64,000 bases of DNA from Pannonibacter carbonis (lineage in GTDB: Bacteria > Pseudomonadota > Alphaproteobacteria > Rhizobiales > Stappiaceae). Below, one piece after another: positions 50,344 to 59,690 of the stretch (its first letter is position 1; every line of letters begins with the position of its first letter). The notes beneath the pieces are model-generated. The model was not told the DNA's origin and did not search any database. It worked only from the letters and a program-made list of their open reading frames with translations. The translations under genes were made by a program, and so were the position numbers. Location: NCBI RefSeq assembly GCF_003012935.1, contig NZ_PUDR01000013.1:1-64000 (forward strand). The letters run 5' to 3'.

Positions 50344-51489
50344 ATGGCAGCGCAGCACCCATCCGCCTCGGAACGCGGGCAACTCGATCTGTTTCGGGCG
50401 CTTCCCGGTGAACTCGCGCCACGAGACGCGCAGGATCTCATGGCCTATCCTTTCTTTTCCCTTTCCAAATCGCACCGTATCCGCCCGATTGACTTTGCCT
50501 TGGGCAACGTCTCGATCCGTGTCGAAGCTGTTCCCGATCACGGTATGGCGACGATCTGGGACGCCGATATACTGATCTGGGCGGCCAGCCAGATCGTGGA
50601 AGCGCGGGACGCCGGTCTGCGCACGTCGCGCCTGATGGCGGCAACGCCTTATGAAATCCTGACATTCACAGGGCGCGGAACCTCCCTGAGGGACTATCAG
50701 CGTCTGAAGGCGGCGCTGGACCGGCTGCAATCGACCACGGTTGCAACCTCGATCCGCCAGCGCGCGAATGGACGGCGACATCGTTTTTCGTGGATCAACG
50801 AATGGCACGAGCTGACCGATGCCAATGGCCGCCCGGACGGCATCGAGATGATCGTGCCTGACTGGTTCTACAGTGCGGTTCTGGATGACGCCCTGATCCT
50901 CACCATCGACCGGGCCTATTTCAATCTGACCGGCGGGTTGGATCGCTGGCTCTATCGCCTGGTGCGCAAGCATGGTGGGCGGCAGAAAAACGGTTGGCGG
51001 TTCGACTTCCGTCACCTGCACCAGAAATCGGGCAGTCTGTCGCCGTTCAAGCGCTTCGCCTTCGAGCTGCGCGACATTATCCGCCGCCAGCCACTGCCCG
51101 GCTACACCCTGTTCGCCGAGGTCGAAACCGGCGGCCGGATGCTGCTCGCTTTCGAGCCTGTCCCGGCCTGTGGAAAACCTGTGGATAGTCTCGTGCTATC
51201 GGGAACCCGGACTATCGTGCCATCAGGAACCGGAGGCTCGTGCTATCGGGAACCCAAACACCTCCTATCCTTCGGTAACAAAAGCGAAAATCGCGCCCTT
51301 AACTTAGAGTCTAACACAGAATCTAACTTTGAAGAGCGGCGGCGCGATGTGGAAAAGCTCATCGCGAAGGCTGGTGCGGCCCTCAGATCGGGTGCCCATA
51401 AAGGCAAGCTGACACCCCCAAAGCAAGGATCGCCCGCGTCAACAAGCACGCCTGAACTTCCTCTCGGCAAACCGGGAGGACGGCGATGA
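50344..51489 (+). CDS. repA: RPA-family replication initiator (replicon 2)
   Basis: The 381-residue product has MAYPFFSLSKSHRIRPIDFA, YEILTFTGRGTSLRDYQRLK, IVPDWFYSAVLDDALILTID and GLDRWLYRLVRKHGG, the RPA initiator pattern. The C-terminal region from about 280 is encoded by iterons and is low in complexity. The gene overlaps parA by four bases. It is only distantly similar to the initiator of replicon 1, so the two should be compatible. Confidence 0.88.
   Translation: MAAQHPSASERGQLDLFRALPGELAPRDAQDLMAYPFFSLSKSHRIRPIDFALGNVSIRVEAVPDHGMATIWDADILIWAASQIVEARDAGLRTSRLMAATPYEILTFTGRGTSLRDYQRLKAALDRLQSTTVATSIRQRANGRRHRFSWINEWHELTDANGRPDGIEMIVPDWFYSAVLDDALILTIDRAYFNLTGGLDRWLYRLVRKHGGRQKNGWRFDFRHLHQKSGSLSPFKRFAFELRDIIRRQPLPGYTLFAEVETGGRMLLAFEPVPACGKPVDSLVLSGTRTIVPSGTGGSCYREPKHLLSFGNKSENRALNLESNTESNFEERRRDVEKLIAKAGAALRSGAHKGKLTPPKQGSPASTSTPELPLGKPGGRR
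51180..51254. repeat. Iterons inside repA, putative oriV of replicon 2
   Basis: TCGTGCYATCRGGAACC occurs at 51191-51207, 51215-51231 and 51238-51254 (spacing 24 and 23). A DnaA-box-like TGTGGATAG (51180-51188) precedes the first. The AT-rich stretch 51275-51335 follows. The repeats lie within codons of repA. Confidence 0.75.
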
Positions 51490-52139
51490 TTGTCGCGCTC
51501 CTCAATCAGAAAGGCGGCGTGGGCAAGACGACGCTGGCGCTGCATCTCGCCGGAGCTTGGGCCGCGGAAGGCAAGCGCGTCATCCTGATCGATGCCGACC
51601 CGCAAGGCTCCGCACTCGACTGGTCGGAGCGGCGCAGCCATGAAGGGCTGCCAAGGCTGTTCACCGTCATCGGACTTGCCCGCGATACCCTGCACAGGGA
51701 GGCGCCGGAACTGGCGCGTGACGCGGATCATGTCGTCATTGATGGTCCGCCCCGTGTCGCTGGTCTGATGCGCTCTGCGCTGCTTGCAGCTGATCTGGTG
51801 CTGATCCCGGTGCAGCCATCCCCCTTTGACGGCTGGGCATCAGCCGAAATGCTGGCGCTTCTGAGCGAAGCACGCATCTATCGTCCCGAGCTTGCCGCCC
51901 GCTTTCTGCTGAACCGATGTGGGGCGCGCACAGTCATCGCCCGCGAAACGGCCCAAACACTGGCGGACCAAGATCCGCCGTTGCTGGCCACAACGGTCGG
52001 CCAGCGTGTCGCCTTTGCAGACGCCGCACAGACCGGACGGCTGGTCTCCGAAACCGATGGCGGCGAACGGGCCGCACAGGAGGTCACAGCGCTGGTGGCC
52101 GAGATCGATGGCCTCGGTATCAGGAAGATCGTGCCATGA
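51486..52139 (+). CDS. parA: ParA-type partition ATPase (replicon 2)
   Basis: The 217-residue product has the deviant Walker A QKGGVGKTT (8-16), LIDADPQGSALDWSERR (about 34-50) and VVIDGPPRVA (about 82). It is the short type Ib ParA and is coupled to repA and to the next RHH-like gene by ATGA overlaps. Confidence 0.9.
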   Translation: MIVALLNQKGGVGKTTLALHLAGAWAAEGKRVILIDADPQGSALDWSERRSHEGLPRLFTVIGLARDTLHREAPELARDADHVVIDGPPRVAGLMRSALLAADLVLIPVQPSPFDGWASAEMLALLSEARIYRPELAARFLLNRCGARTVIARETAQTLADQDPPLLATTVGQRVAFADAAQTGRLVSETDGGERAAQEVTALVAEIDGLGIRKIVP

Positions 52140-52390
52140 CACGTCTGCCCGTCAAATCCGGCTTCGCATCGCGTCCGGGCAATCCCGATAGCTGGGTCAG
52201 AGCCGCCGATGCGCCGGCAACACACAAGACGGCGGCGGAGGCGTTCACCGCCCGTCTGACCATCGACATCACGCCCGAACTGCGCGGGCGCATCAAGGTT
52301 ACCGCTTTCCGGCGCGGCGTCACCGTCGCCGTGATGCTGCGCGAGCTGCTGGCTCGCGAGTTTCCACCCACCGAAGGAGATCAGCCATGA
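52136..52390 (+). CDS. Small RHH-like partition partner
   Basis: The 84-residue product has a flexible first half and ends in LTIDITPELRGRIKVTAFRR, GVTVAVMLRELLAREFPPTE, the strand-helix-helix order of RHH centromere binders. It overlaps parA and the DUF2840 gene by four bases each. Confidence 0.75.
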   Translation: MTRLPVKSGFASRPGNPDSWVRAADAPATHKTAAEAFTARLTIDITPELRGRIKVTAFRRGVTVAVMLRELLAREFPPTEGDQP

Positions 52391-52905
52391 CCGGCAAAAC
52401 CGCGCGCGCTGCGCATGAACACCCGCTGGCGAACGGGCCTGCCCCGTTCACCACAATGGTCGAACTGACCTTCCAGAAGAAGAAGGTCGAGCGCTGGATA
52501 CGCTTCGGCCGCAAGAGCTTTGAGCAGATCATCGACCGCCGCCGCAGTCTGATCGGTTTTGCGCCCGAAAGCATCTTCGCCTTCGTCCGCTGGGCCTCCA
52601 ACGATTACGGCACCATCGTTTCGCGGCTCGACATCCTGCGCGCCGCCGGGCGTGGCGAACCGTACCAGACCGTGCCCTTCGTTCGTCCCGGCGGCGCGAT
52701 TTTGCTGCGTATCGATGGCTGGCCGAAGGTCCAGCGGGTGCTGGCCCTGATTGATGCCGTGGACGCGCTTGGCGTCGATCCGGCGGATGTTGCGCCGGAC
52801 CATTGGCGGCACGTCCACAACCATTTGAGTGCCGGTCAGGAACCCAATCCCTACACCCCGGAGCGCCATGCCGCATGGGTCAGCCGCGAGAGAATCGCGC
52901 CATGA
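52387..52905 (+). CDS. DUF2840 protein
   Basis: The 172-residue product has VELTFQKKKVERWIRFGRKS, FAPESIFAFVRWASNDYGTI and GGAILLRIDGWPKVQRVLAL, the DUF2840 pattern that regularly sits between parA and traF in these plasmids. The function is unknown. It is coupled to both neighbours. Confidence 0.85.
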   Translation: MTGKTARAAHEHPLANGPAPFTTMVELTFQKKKVERWIRFGRKSFEQIIDRRRSLIGFAPESIFAFVRWASNDYGTIVSRLDILRAAGRGEPYQTVPFVRPGGAILLRIDGWPKVQRVLALIDAVDALGVDPADVAPDHWRHVHNHLSAGQEPNPYTPERHAAWVSRERIAP

Positions 52906-53447
52906 GCCGCCGTCATATACTCGCCGTGTCCATGCTGGCCGTCGGTACGCTTGTCGCCACGGCGGTTGCCGATCAGCCAACCCGGCTGATCTGGAATGCA
53001 ACCGCCAGCGCGCCCATCGGCTTCTACATAGTTGCTCCCGCCGATGCGCTCGAAGTTCCCGAACTCGTCGTCATCGCGCCGCCCGAACCGCTGCAGCGGT
53101 TCATGGTCGAGCGCGGCTATATCGGGCGGGGCGTGCCGCTGCTGAAGCGCGTCCTCGGCTTGCCGGGACAGCGCGTCTGCCGCAGCGGTGCGACGATCAC
53201 CGTCGATAACGTCGAGATGGGCGATGCGCTGGAGCACGACCGCATGGGCCGCGATCTGCCGGTCTGGCAGGGCTGCCGCATCATCCGCGACGGCGAACTC
53301 TTCCTCATGAATTGGGACATCCGGGACAGCCTCGACGGCCGTTACTTCGGACCTGTTCCCGCCAGTTCCGTCATCGGCCGGGCGCTCCCGCTCTGGACCG
53401 ATGAGGAAGGCGATGGCCGCTACGAATGGCGGGCGGCCACGCATTGA
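52902..53447 (+). CDS. traF: TraF-like S26 signal peptidase
   Basis: The 181-residue product has an N-terminal membrane anchor (ILAVSMLAVGTLVATAVA). The catalytic Ser is in ATASAPIGFYIV (about 38-48) and the Lys in PLLKRVLGLPGQRV (about 83-96). In IncP-type systems TraF matures and circularises the TrbC pilin, whose gene is at 60695. It overlaps DUF2840 by four bases. Confidence 0.92.
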   Translation: MSRRHILAVSMLAVGTLVATAVADQPTRLIWNATASAPIGFYIVAPADALEVPELVVIAPPEPLQRFMVERGYIGRGVPLLKRVLGLPGQRVCRSGATITVDNVEMGDALEHDRMGRDLPVWQGCRIIRDGELFLMNWDIRDSLDGRYFGPVPASSVIGRALPLWTDEEGDGRYEWRAATH

Positions 53448-53482
53448 ACCCACGCCAAATCCACCAACACAGGAGACACACC

Positions 53483-53818
53483 ATGCCACAGATCGGTCAA
53501 TTCGCGCGTGACGCATCCGGCTTCGCCGGTCAGCTCGTCACGCTCACCATGAAGCGTGATCTCGTCATCGTGCCCGCTGAACATTCCGATGCGGAGAATG
53601 CGCCGGACTATCGCGTCCATTACATTGAACATGACGGGCCGGAGGTCGGCGCTGCATGGAAACGCACCGGCGAAAAGGCTGGCGAATATCTCTCGGTGCT
53701 GCTCGACGATCCCGCCTTGCCGCAGCCGATCCGCGCCAATCTGTTCCGCGATGACGACACCGGCTCGTCATGGTCACTGCACTGGAGCCGCCCGCGGCCC
53801 CGCGAAGATCGGGACTGA
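53483..53818 (+). CDS. DUF736 protein (second copy)
   Basis: The 111-residue product (MPQIGQFARDASGFAGQLVT) keeps EVGAAWKRTGEKAGEYLSVL, LLDDPALPQPIRANLFRDDD and SLHWSRPRPRED of DUF736. It is clearly diverged from the copy at 46129. AGGAG lies before the ATG. Confidence 0.9.
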   Translation: MPQIGQFARDASGFAGQLVTLTMKRDLVIVPAEHSDAENAPDYRVHYIEHDGPEVGAAWKRTGEKAGEYLSVLLDDPALPQPIRANLFRDDDTGSSWSLHWSRPRPREDRD

Positions 53819-53822
53819 GATC

Positions 53823-54533
53823 ATGCGATCCCTCGCCCTTCTTCTCTTCACGGCCCTTCTGTCGGCTGGCAGCGGCTCGATGCCGGCCATGGCGCAGGTC
53901 ACGCCGCAACCCGCGCCTGTTACCGCGCATCCCCATGCTGCTTTCATTGCAGAGGCGTCACAGCGTTTCAGCATTCCAGAGCAGTGGATTCGGGCCGTGC
54001 TGCGTGTGGAAAGCGCGGGCGATGTGCGCGCCATTTCATCGGCAGGCGCGATGGGACTGATGCAGGTCATGCCCGATACCTGGGCGGGCCTGCGCAGCCG
54101 CCATGGCCTCGGGCGCGATCCTTACGATCCGCGTGACAACATCCTCGCAGGTACGGCGTATCTGCGGGAGATGTGGGACCGCTATGGCAATGTCGCGGCC
54201 ATGCTTGCCGCCTACAATGCCGGTCCCGGTCGCTATGACGAGCATCTGGCGACAGGTCGCACTTTGCCCGCAGAAACACGCGCCTATGTCGCCACGCTCG
54301 CACCTGTTCTCGGCAGTGCGACTGCGCCTGATGTGCCGACGATCGTGCCGCCGCCGCCACCGGATTGGCGCGAAGCCCCGCTCTTCGTTGCGCAATCCGG
54401 CGGCATTTCAGCGGCGGTTAATCAGCCATCGAGCGACATCCACGCAACCGCTTCTCTGCGCGATCCCGCCGTTCAGGAGCCGCAGGACAGCGGCATATTC
54501 GTGGCCCTTGCGAGCGATGGCGACAAGCCATGA
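53823..54533 (+). CDS. Lytic transglycosylase of the conjugation system
   Basis: The 236-residue product has a signal peptide (about 1-24, ending MAQ) and an SLT domain: FSIPEQWIRAVLRVESAGDV with the catalytic Glu (about 67), SSAGAMGLMQVMPDTW, and MLAAYNAGPGRYDEHL. It opens peptidoglycan for the mating channel. A Pro-rich tail follows. Confidence 0.92.
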   Translation: MRSLALLLFTALLSAGSGSMPAMAQVTPQPAPVTAHPHAAFIAEASQRFSIPEQWIRAVLRVESAGDVRAISSAGAMGLMQVMPDTWAGLRSRHGLGRDPYDPRDNILAGTAYLREMWDRYGNVAAMLAAYNAGPGRYDEHLATGRTLPAETRAYVATLAPVLGSATAPDVPTIVPPPPPDWREAPLFVAQSGGISAAVNQPSSDIHATASLRDPAVQEPQDSGIFVALASDGDKP

Positions 54534-54847
54534 GCATGGCGTTTACGCGCTCGTTCGGTCCATTTCCGGTGTGCAGTCAGGCTTGGGTGCGCCTGGCAGC
54601 ATTCCCGGCAGGAAGGGCAAAAAGGGAAGGAAAGGCGGAGGGCAAGATAAAGGAAACCGGCACCCTGTCGGGGCGGTTTCTGGGCAAGCCCTTGTCTGCA
54701 CACTGTTTTGGGACGCGGCGCACGGCACCATGCTTTTGGGCCTCGCGTGCCGCGATATGGCGCAAAGCCATGGCGTTGCTGGGTTTTGACCGGCACTCTA
54801 ACCGAATATCGGCCGATTTTCCGCCGTCACGGCTTCGGATACGATGA
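54530..54847 (+). CDS. Uncertain small frame, possible oriT region
   Basis: A 105-residue frame joins the transglycosylase and relaxase genes through ATGA overlaps on both sides. Its composition (many Arg, Lys, Trp, Cys) does not resemble a folded family. The same stretch has lower coding order than its neighbours and sits where a relaxase oriT is expected. Gene or cis-acting site cannot be decided. Confidence 0.35.
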   Translation: MSMAFTRSFGPFPVCSQAWVRLAAFPAGRAKREGKAEGKIKETGTLSGRFLGKPLSAHCFGTRRTAPCFWASRAAIWRKAMALLGFDRHSNRISADFPPSRLRIR

Positions 54848-56919
54848 TGAGTGGCGACGACGAGAACCGCTTTCTCCCGAAGCCTGGCCGCATCAGGTCG
54901 GACGTGCCGAAGGCGGGCAAGGCGAAGAGCTTTCTGACGCAGGCAAAGAAGCTGGCGCGTCAGCATAGCAACCGCCCCGGCAGATCATCATCATTCGCAT
55001 CACGGACCTACTCGTCGCCTTCATCTGGTTCGGCTGGAAAGAGTGGGAAGGCATCGCGGGCCGGCAAAGGTCCGGGCGTCAAGCGTGGCCGTGGTGCGGC
55101 CTTTGTCCGCGTCCGAACGCTGTCGGGCGGCTGGCGGCACAGTGCGGCCGGCGTGCGCCGCGTCGTCGTCAAGACCCGTTATGCCCAGAGCGCGTGGAAG
55201 AATGGCAAAGGGGCTGCCCATCTGCGCTACATCCAGCGCGACGGCACCTCGCGCGATGGCGAACGTGGCCAGCTCTATTCGGCGACCGAGGACCGCGCTG
55301 ATGGAGATGCCTTCCTTGATCGCGGCAAGGATGATCGCCACCAGTTCCGCTTCATCGTCTCGCCCGAGGATGCCGCCGATCTTTCCGATCTCACCGACCA
55401 CACCCGCGATCTGATGAGCCGCATCGAGGCCGACCTTGGCACGAAACTCGATTGGGTGGCGGTCAATCACCACAATACCGGCCATCCCCATGTCCATGTC
55501 ATTGTTCGGGGGAAGGACGATCTGGGCGAGAACCTGGTTATCAATGGCGACTATCTCGCCAATGGTATTCGTGAGCGGGCGAGCGAACTGACCACGCTGG
55601 AACTCGGCCCCGTGACCGAGATCGAGCAGAGCCGCAAGCTGTCTGCCGAAATCGATCAGGACCGCTTCACGCGCATCGACCGCGCCATGACCGAGGAAGC
55701 CGAAGAAAGGTTCCTCGATCTGCGCCACGAACCGGCAGATGCACGCCGCCAGTTCAACCGCACACTTCGCCTGCGCCGTCTCGCCAAGCTGGAAAAGATG
55801 GGGCTGGCTACGGAACATGCACCCGGCGTCTGGGAGCTTGGCGCGAAGATGGAACCGGCGCTGCGTGAACTCGGTGAGCGCGGTGACATCATCCGCAACA
55901 TGCACAAGGCGCTGAAGGCCGATGGGCAGGAACGTGATCCGATGACCTTCCAGCTTCACGATGCCGCACCCGCGGCGCCCATCACCGGCCGCGTCGTGGA
56001 CAAATATCCCACCGACGAGATGGGCGAGAACCTGACGCTCGTGGTGGACGGCATCGACGGGCGAACACACCATCTTCCCGGCATTGATCCGGCCCGCGTC
56101 GAAGATGCCCGGATCGGCAGCATCGTGGAAGTCGGTCCCGCCGATACAGCACAACGTCCCTCTGATCGCACCATCGCTGCGATCTCGGAAAATGGTATCT
56201 ACCGACCGAGCCGCCACCTCGAACAGGCGAAGTTCGAGGGACGTGTGCCGGGTGGCGATTATGAGGGCTATGTCGATGCCCATGTCCGGCGATTGGAATC
56301 GCTACGCCGGGCCGGGATTGCCGAGCGGATCGACGCCGACCAGTGGCACATCCCCGAAGACTTCGAGAGCCGCGCCACCGCCTATGATGCCGGTCGCAAC
56401 CGGCAGGCCAGCATCCGTGTCGTCTCGACCTTCGATCTGGAAAAGCAGATTGGGTCCGATGGCGCGACCTGGCTCGACCGGCGATTGGTCACACCGGACG
56501 CCTCGGACCTTACCCCGGCAGGGTTCGGCCAGCAGGTGCGCGAGGCTATGGACCAGCGGCGTGAACACCATATCGCACAGGGCGATGCCACGCGGCAGCA
56601 GAATGGACGCATCCTCTATCGGCGCAACCTGCTCGCCAATCTGCGAGAAAGGGAAGTGGCCCGCGTCGGTGCGGAAATGGCCAGCAGCAAAGGCTTGCCG
56701 TTCCGGGCGGCTGCCGATGGCGAAAATATCAGCGGCAAGTTCACCGGGACCGCACATCTATCGAGCGGCAAGTTCGCCATTGTCGAAAAGAGCCACGAGT
56801 TCACTCTTGTCCCATGGCGGCCAGTGATCGACCGCCAGCTCGGCCGCGAGATTGCGGGCATCGTGCAGGGTGGATCGGTATCGTGGCAAATGGGGCGAAC
56901 ACGAGGGCTCGGGATTTGA
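54844..56919 (+). CDS. traI: DUF3363 relaxase (VirD2/TraI-like)
   Basis: The 691-residue product has a basic Ser-rich N-terminus (1-85), the relaxase core YAQSAWKNGKGAAHLRYIQR and HQFRFIVSPEDAADLSDLTD, and the HUH motif HHNTGHPHVHVIVRG (about 208-222). A long DUF3363 region follows (YPTDEMGENLTLVVDGIDGR, IVQGGSVSWQMGRTRGLGI). It nicks oriT and leads the strand through TraG. An ATG at 54847 is equally possible. Confidence 0.92.
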   Translation: MMSGDDENRFLPKPGRIRSDVPKAGKAKSFLTQAKKLARQHSNRPGRSSSFASRTYSSPSSGSAGKSGKASRAGKGPGVKRGRGAAFVRVRTLSGGWRHSAAGVRRVVVKTRYAQSAWKNGKGAAHLRYIQRDGTSRDGERGQLYSATEDRADGDAFLDRGKDDRHQFRFIVSPEDAADLSDLTDHTRDLMSRIEADLGTKLDWVAVNHHNTGHPHVHVIVRGKDDLGENLVINGDYLANGIRERASELTTLELGPVTEIEQSRKLSAEIDQDRFTRIDRAMTEEAEERFLDLRHEPADARRQFNRTLRLRRLAKLEKMGLATEHAPGVWELGAKMEPALRELGERGDIIRNMHKALKADGQERDPMTFQLHDAAPAAPITGRVVDKYPTDEMGENLTLVVDGIDGRTHHLPGIDPARVEDARIGSIVEVGPADTAQRPSDRTIAAISENGIYRPSRHLEQAKFEGRVPGGDYEGYVDAHVRRLESLRRAGIAERIDADQWHIPEDFESRATAYDAGRNRQASIRVVSTFDLEKQIGSDGATWLDRRLVTPDASDLTPAGFGQQVREAMDQRREHHIAQGDATRQQNGRILYRRNLLANLREREVARVGAEMASSKGLPFRAAADGENISGKFTGTAHLSSGKFAIVEKSHEFTLVPWRPVIDRQLGREIAGIVQGGSVSWQMGRTRGLGI

Positions 56920-57094
56920 GCCTTTGCCGATCTGGCACCTCGCAAATTGTTCTGTCGACATCGGCATCTGAAAGGGCCTGTCCGATGTGCCGCCGATAGT
57001 ATCCGGCAACACGGCACCCCTGCTTTTCCTATTGCCGCTTTCGAAAACGTCTATTCTTTGATCGGCTCCGACTCTCTTGCCGATTGGAGCCTGT

Positions 57095-59083
57095 ATGCGT
57101 GGTGGCCGAATACTCTGGGGCCAGATCATTGTCGTATTCACCATTGTCCTGGTGATGGTCTGGACTTCGACACAATGGGTGGCCTTCCGCCTTGGCTTTC
57201 AGCCCCAGCTCGGCAATCCATGGTTCGATGTTGCGGGATGGCCGGTCTATTATCCTCCGGCCTTCTTCTGGTGGTGGTTTTCCTATGACGCCTATGCGCC
57301 CGGTATTTTCACCGAGGGCGCGTTCATCGCCACGTCCGGGGCGTTGTTCGCTATCGCCGCCGCTTTTTTCATGTCGATCATCCGGGCGCGCGAGGCGCGC
57401 AACGTCGCCACCTACGGTTCGGCGCGATGGGCCGAAGACAAGGAAATCCATGCTGCCGGATTGCTCGGTCCCGATGGCGTGGTCCTGGGAAGGCACAGCA
57501 AGGACTATCTCCGACACGACGGCCCCGAGCATGTCCTTTGTTTCGCGCCCACCCGATCAGGCAAAGGCGTCGGCCTCGTTGTGCCGACGCTGCTGACCTG
57601 GCCGGGAAGTTGCATCGTGCATGACATCAAGGGTGAGAACTGGAATCTGACGGCCGGCTTCCGGTCCCATCACGGCCGCGTCCTACGGTTCGATCCGACC
57701 AATGTGCATTCCGCAGCTTACAACCCGCTGCTGGAAGTCCGTCAGGGGGAATGGGAAGTCCGCGATGTCCAGAACATCGCGGACATTCTGGTCGATCCCG
57801 AAGGCAGCCTCGACAAGCGTAACCATTGGGAAAAGACCAGCCATTCGCTGCTGGTCGGCGCGATCCTGCATGTCCTTTACGCCGAGAAGGAAAAGACGCT
57901 CGCCGGCGTTGCGAGTTTTCTGTCCGATCCCCGCCGTCCGGTCGAGGCAACCTTGCGCGCCATGATGGACACGCCGCATCTGGGCGAAGCGGGTGTGCAT
58001 CCGGTCATTGCTTCGTCGGCACGCGAGCTGCTGAATAAGTCCGAAAACGAACGCTCCGGCGTGCTGTCCACGGCGATGTCCTTTCTCGGCCTTTACCGAG
58101 ATCCGGTCGTGGCCCGCGTGACGGCCCGCTGCGACTGGCGCATTGCCGATTTGGTCGGAGCAAAAGAACCCGTCAGCCTCTACCTCGTCGTACCGCCCTC
58201 GGACATCAATCGCACAAAACCGCTGATCCGCCTCATCCTCAATCAGGTCGGGCGGCGGCTGACCGAGGAGCTGGAAACCACCGAAAAACGCCACCGTCTC
58301 CTGTTGATGCTGGACGAGTTCCCCGCGCTCGGGCGGCTTGATTTCTTTGAATCGGCGCTCGCCTTCATGGCCGGCTACGGCCTCAAAGCGTTCCTGATCG
58401 CGCAGTCGCTCAACCAGATCGAGCGGGCCTATGGACAGAACAACGCCATTCTCGACAACTGCCATGTGCGTGTCGCCTTTGCTGCCAATGATGAACGCAC
58501 CGCCAAACGGATCAGTGATGCGCTCGGCACGGCGACAGAAATGCGCGATTCCACCAACTATGCCGGTCATCGCCTCGCGCCATGGCTCGGGCATCTCATG
58601 GTTTCACGGCAGGAAACGGCGCGGCCACTCCTGACGCCCGGCGAAATCATGCAGCTTCCGCCAACCGACGAGATCGTCATGGTGGCGGGCGTGCCGCCGA
58701 TCCGCGCGGCTAAGGCGCGCTATTACGCCGATACGCGGTTTCAGGAACGGGTGTTGCCGCCGCCCGATCTGCGCAAGCCGTCGGTGAAGATGGTAACATC
58801 GGCGCCAGACGACTGGACGAGCCGTGTTGTTGCGGCCGCGGCCGGCCACGGCCCCACGTCGAACACGTCCGACGACGATCCTGCCAATGCCGGTATCCGT
58901 CGTGAGCCGGAGCTTCCCGAGCATGAGGAAATCATCCCGCCACCACCGCCGCCATCGCAGGAGTTTGATTTTCTCGATGATGAGCCCGACGTCGATGCCG
59001 CCAAAGCCCGCGCCATGCGTCAGCGGATGCGCATGGTCGCGCGGCAGGCGTCACTCGACCCAAATGACGGCATCGAGCTTTGA
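57095..59083 (+). CDS. traG: TraG/VirD4 coupling protein
   Basis: The 662-residue product has N-terminal membrane segments (about 6-26, 53-63 and 73-95), Walker A APTRSGKGVGLVVP (about 150), HDIKGENWNLTAG, Walker B LLLMLDEFPALGRL (about 408) and IAQSLNQIERAYG. The acidic Pro-rich tail (EEIIPPPPPPSQEFDFLDDE) is typical of the group. ATG 57095 follows TTGGAG. It links the relaxosome to the Trb channel. Confidence 0.93.
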   Translation: MRGGRILWGQIIVVFTIVLVMVWTSTQWVAFRLGFQPQLGNPWFDVAGWPVYYPPAFFWWWFSYDAYAPGIFTEGAFIATSGALFAIAAAFFMSIIRAREARNVATYGSARWAEDKEIHAAGLLGPDGVVLGRHSKDYLRHDGPEHVLCFAPTRSGKGVGLVVPTLLTWPGSCIVHDIKGENWNLTAGFRSHHGRVLRFDPTNVHSAAYNPLLEVRQGEWEVRDVQNIADILVDPEGSLDKRNHWEKTSHSLLVGAILHVLYAEKEKTLAGVASFLSDPRRPVEATLRAMMDTPHLGEAGVHPVIASSARELLNKSENERSGVLSTAMSFLGLYRDPVVARVTARCDWRIADLVGAKEPVSLYLVVPPSDINRTKPLIRLILNQVGRRLTEELETTEKRHRLLLMLDEFPALGRLDFFESALAFMAGYGLKAFLIAQSLNQIERAYGQNNAILDNCHVRVAFAANDERTAKRISDALGTATEMRDSTNYAGHRLAPWLGHLMVSRQETARPLLTPGEIMQLPPTDEIVMVAGVPPIRAAKARYYADTRFQERVLPPPDLRKPSVKMVTSAPDDWTSRVVAAAAGHGPTSNTSDDDPANAGIRREPELPEHEEIIPPPPPPSQEFDFLDDEPDVDAAKARAMRQRMRMVARQASLDPNDGIEL

Positions 59084-59097
59084 GAAGGAAGACAGGC

Positions 59098-59559
59098 ATG
59101 ACGAGTCGCACCCGCATGAATGTCTACTTCTCCTCGGATCTGCTGAAGCAGGTCGAGGGTCTGGCGCTGCGTCGCAATGTTTCAAAATCCGCAGTGATCG
59201 AGGCTGCGGTCGCATCCTTCCTGTCCGGTGACACGACCGAACGGCTAGAAGCCGCAATGTCGCGACGCCTGGATAAGCTTGGCCGCCAGTTCGATATGCT
59301 GGACGAAGATGTCGCCATCCTCGGCGAGACGCTTTCGCTGTTCGTACAATTCTGGCTCACCATGACGCCGCCGCTGTCAGATAGCGCGAAACAATCGGCG
59401 CGCATCAAGGGCAACGAGCGCTTCGAAGGCTTCATGCAGACGCTGGGCAAGCGCCTGGCTTCCGGCGACAGGTTCCTGAAAGAGTTGTCGCGGGATATGG
59501 ATTCGCTTCCCGATCTTTCGTCGCAAGGCCAGTCTGAAGCCGATGGAAACCAGCCCTGA
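59098..59559 (+). CDS. CopG-family RHH regulator of the trb block
   Basis: The 153-residue product starts MTSRTRMNVYFSSDLLKQVE with an RHH fold (ALRRNVSKSAVIEAAVASFL) and a helical C-terminal part (LDEDVAILGETLSLFVQFWL). CopG proteins at this place are thought to control trb transcription. AAGGAAG lies 10 bases before the ATG. Confidence 0.85.
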   Translation: MTSRTRMNVYFSSDLLKQVEGLALRRNVSKSAVIEAAVASFLSGDTTERLEAAMSRRLDKLGRQFDMLDEDVAILGETLSLFVQFWLTMTPPLSDSAKQSARIKGNERFEGFMQTLGKRLASGDRFLKELSRDMDSLPDLSSQGQSEADGNQP

Positions 59560-59690
59560 ACGTTCGATCCATCCGATTTGCCGCCGTCAGCCGCCGATGC
59601 CCGCACGCGCACAAACATCTGTTGAAACGGCCCTAAATCAGGTTCTTTTAATCGACCCCAATCCGGGGTCCGTCTTTTGCGCGTCCCGCC

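Noticed and set aside
55021-56283. A 420-codon minus-strand frame
   Set aside because: It is antisense to the DUF3363 relaxase with its HUH motif.
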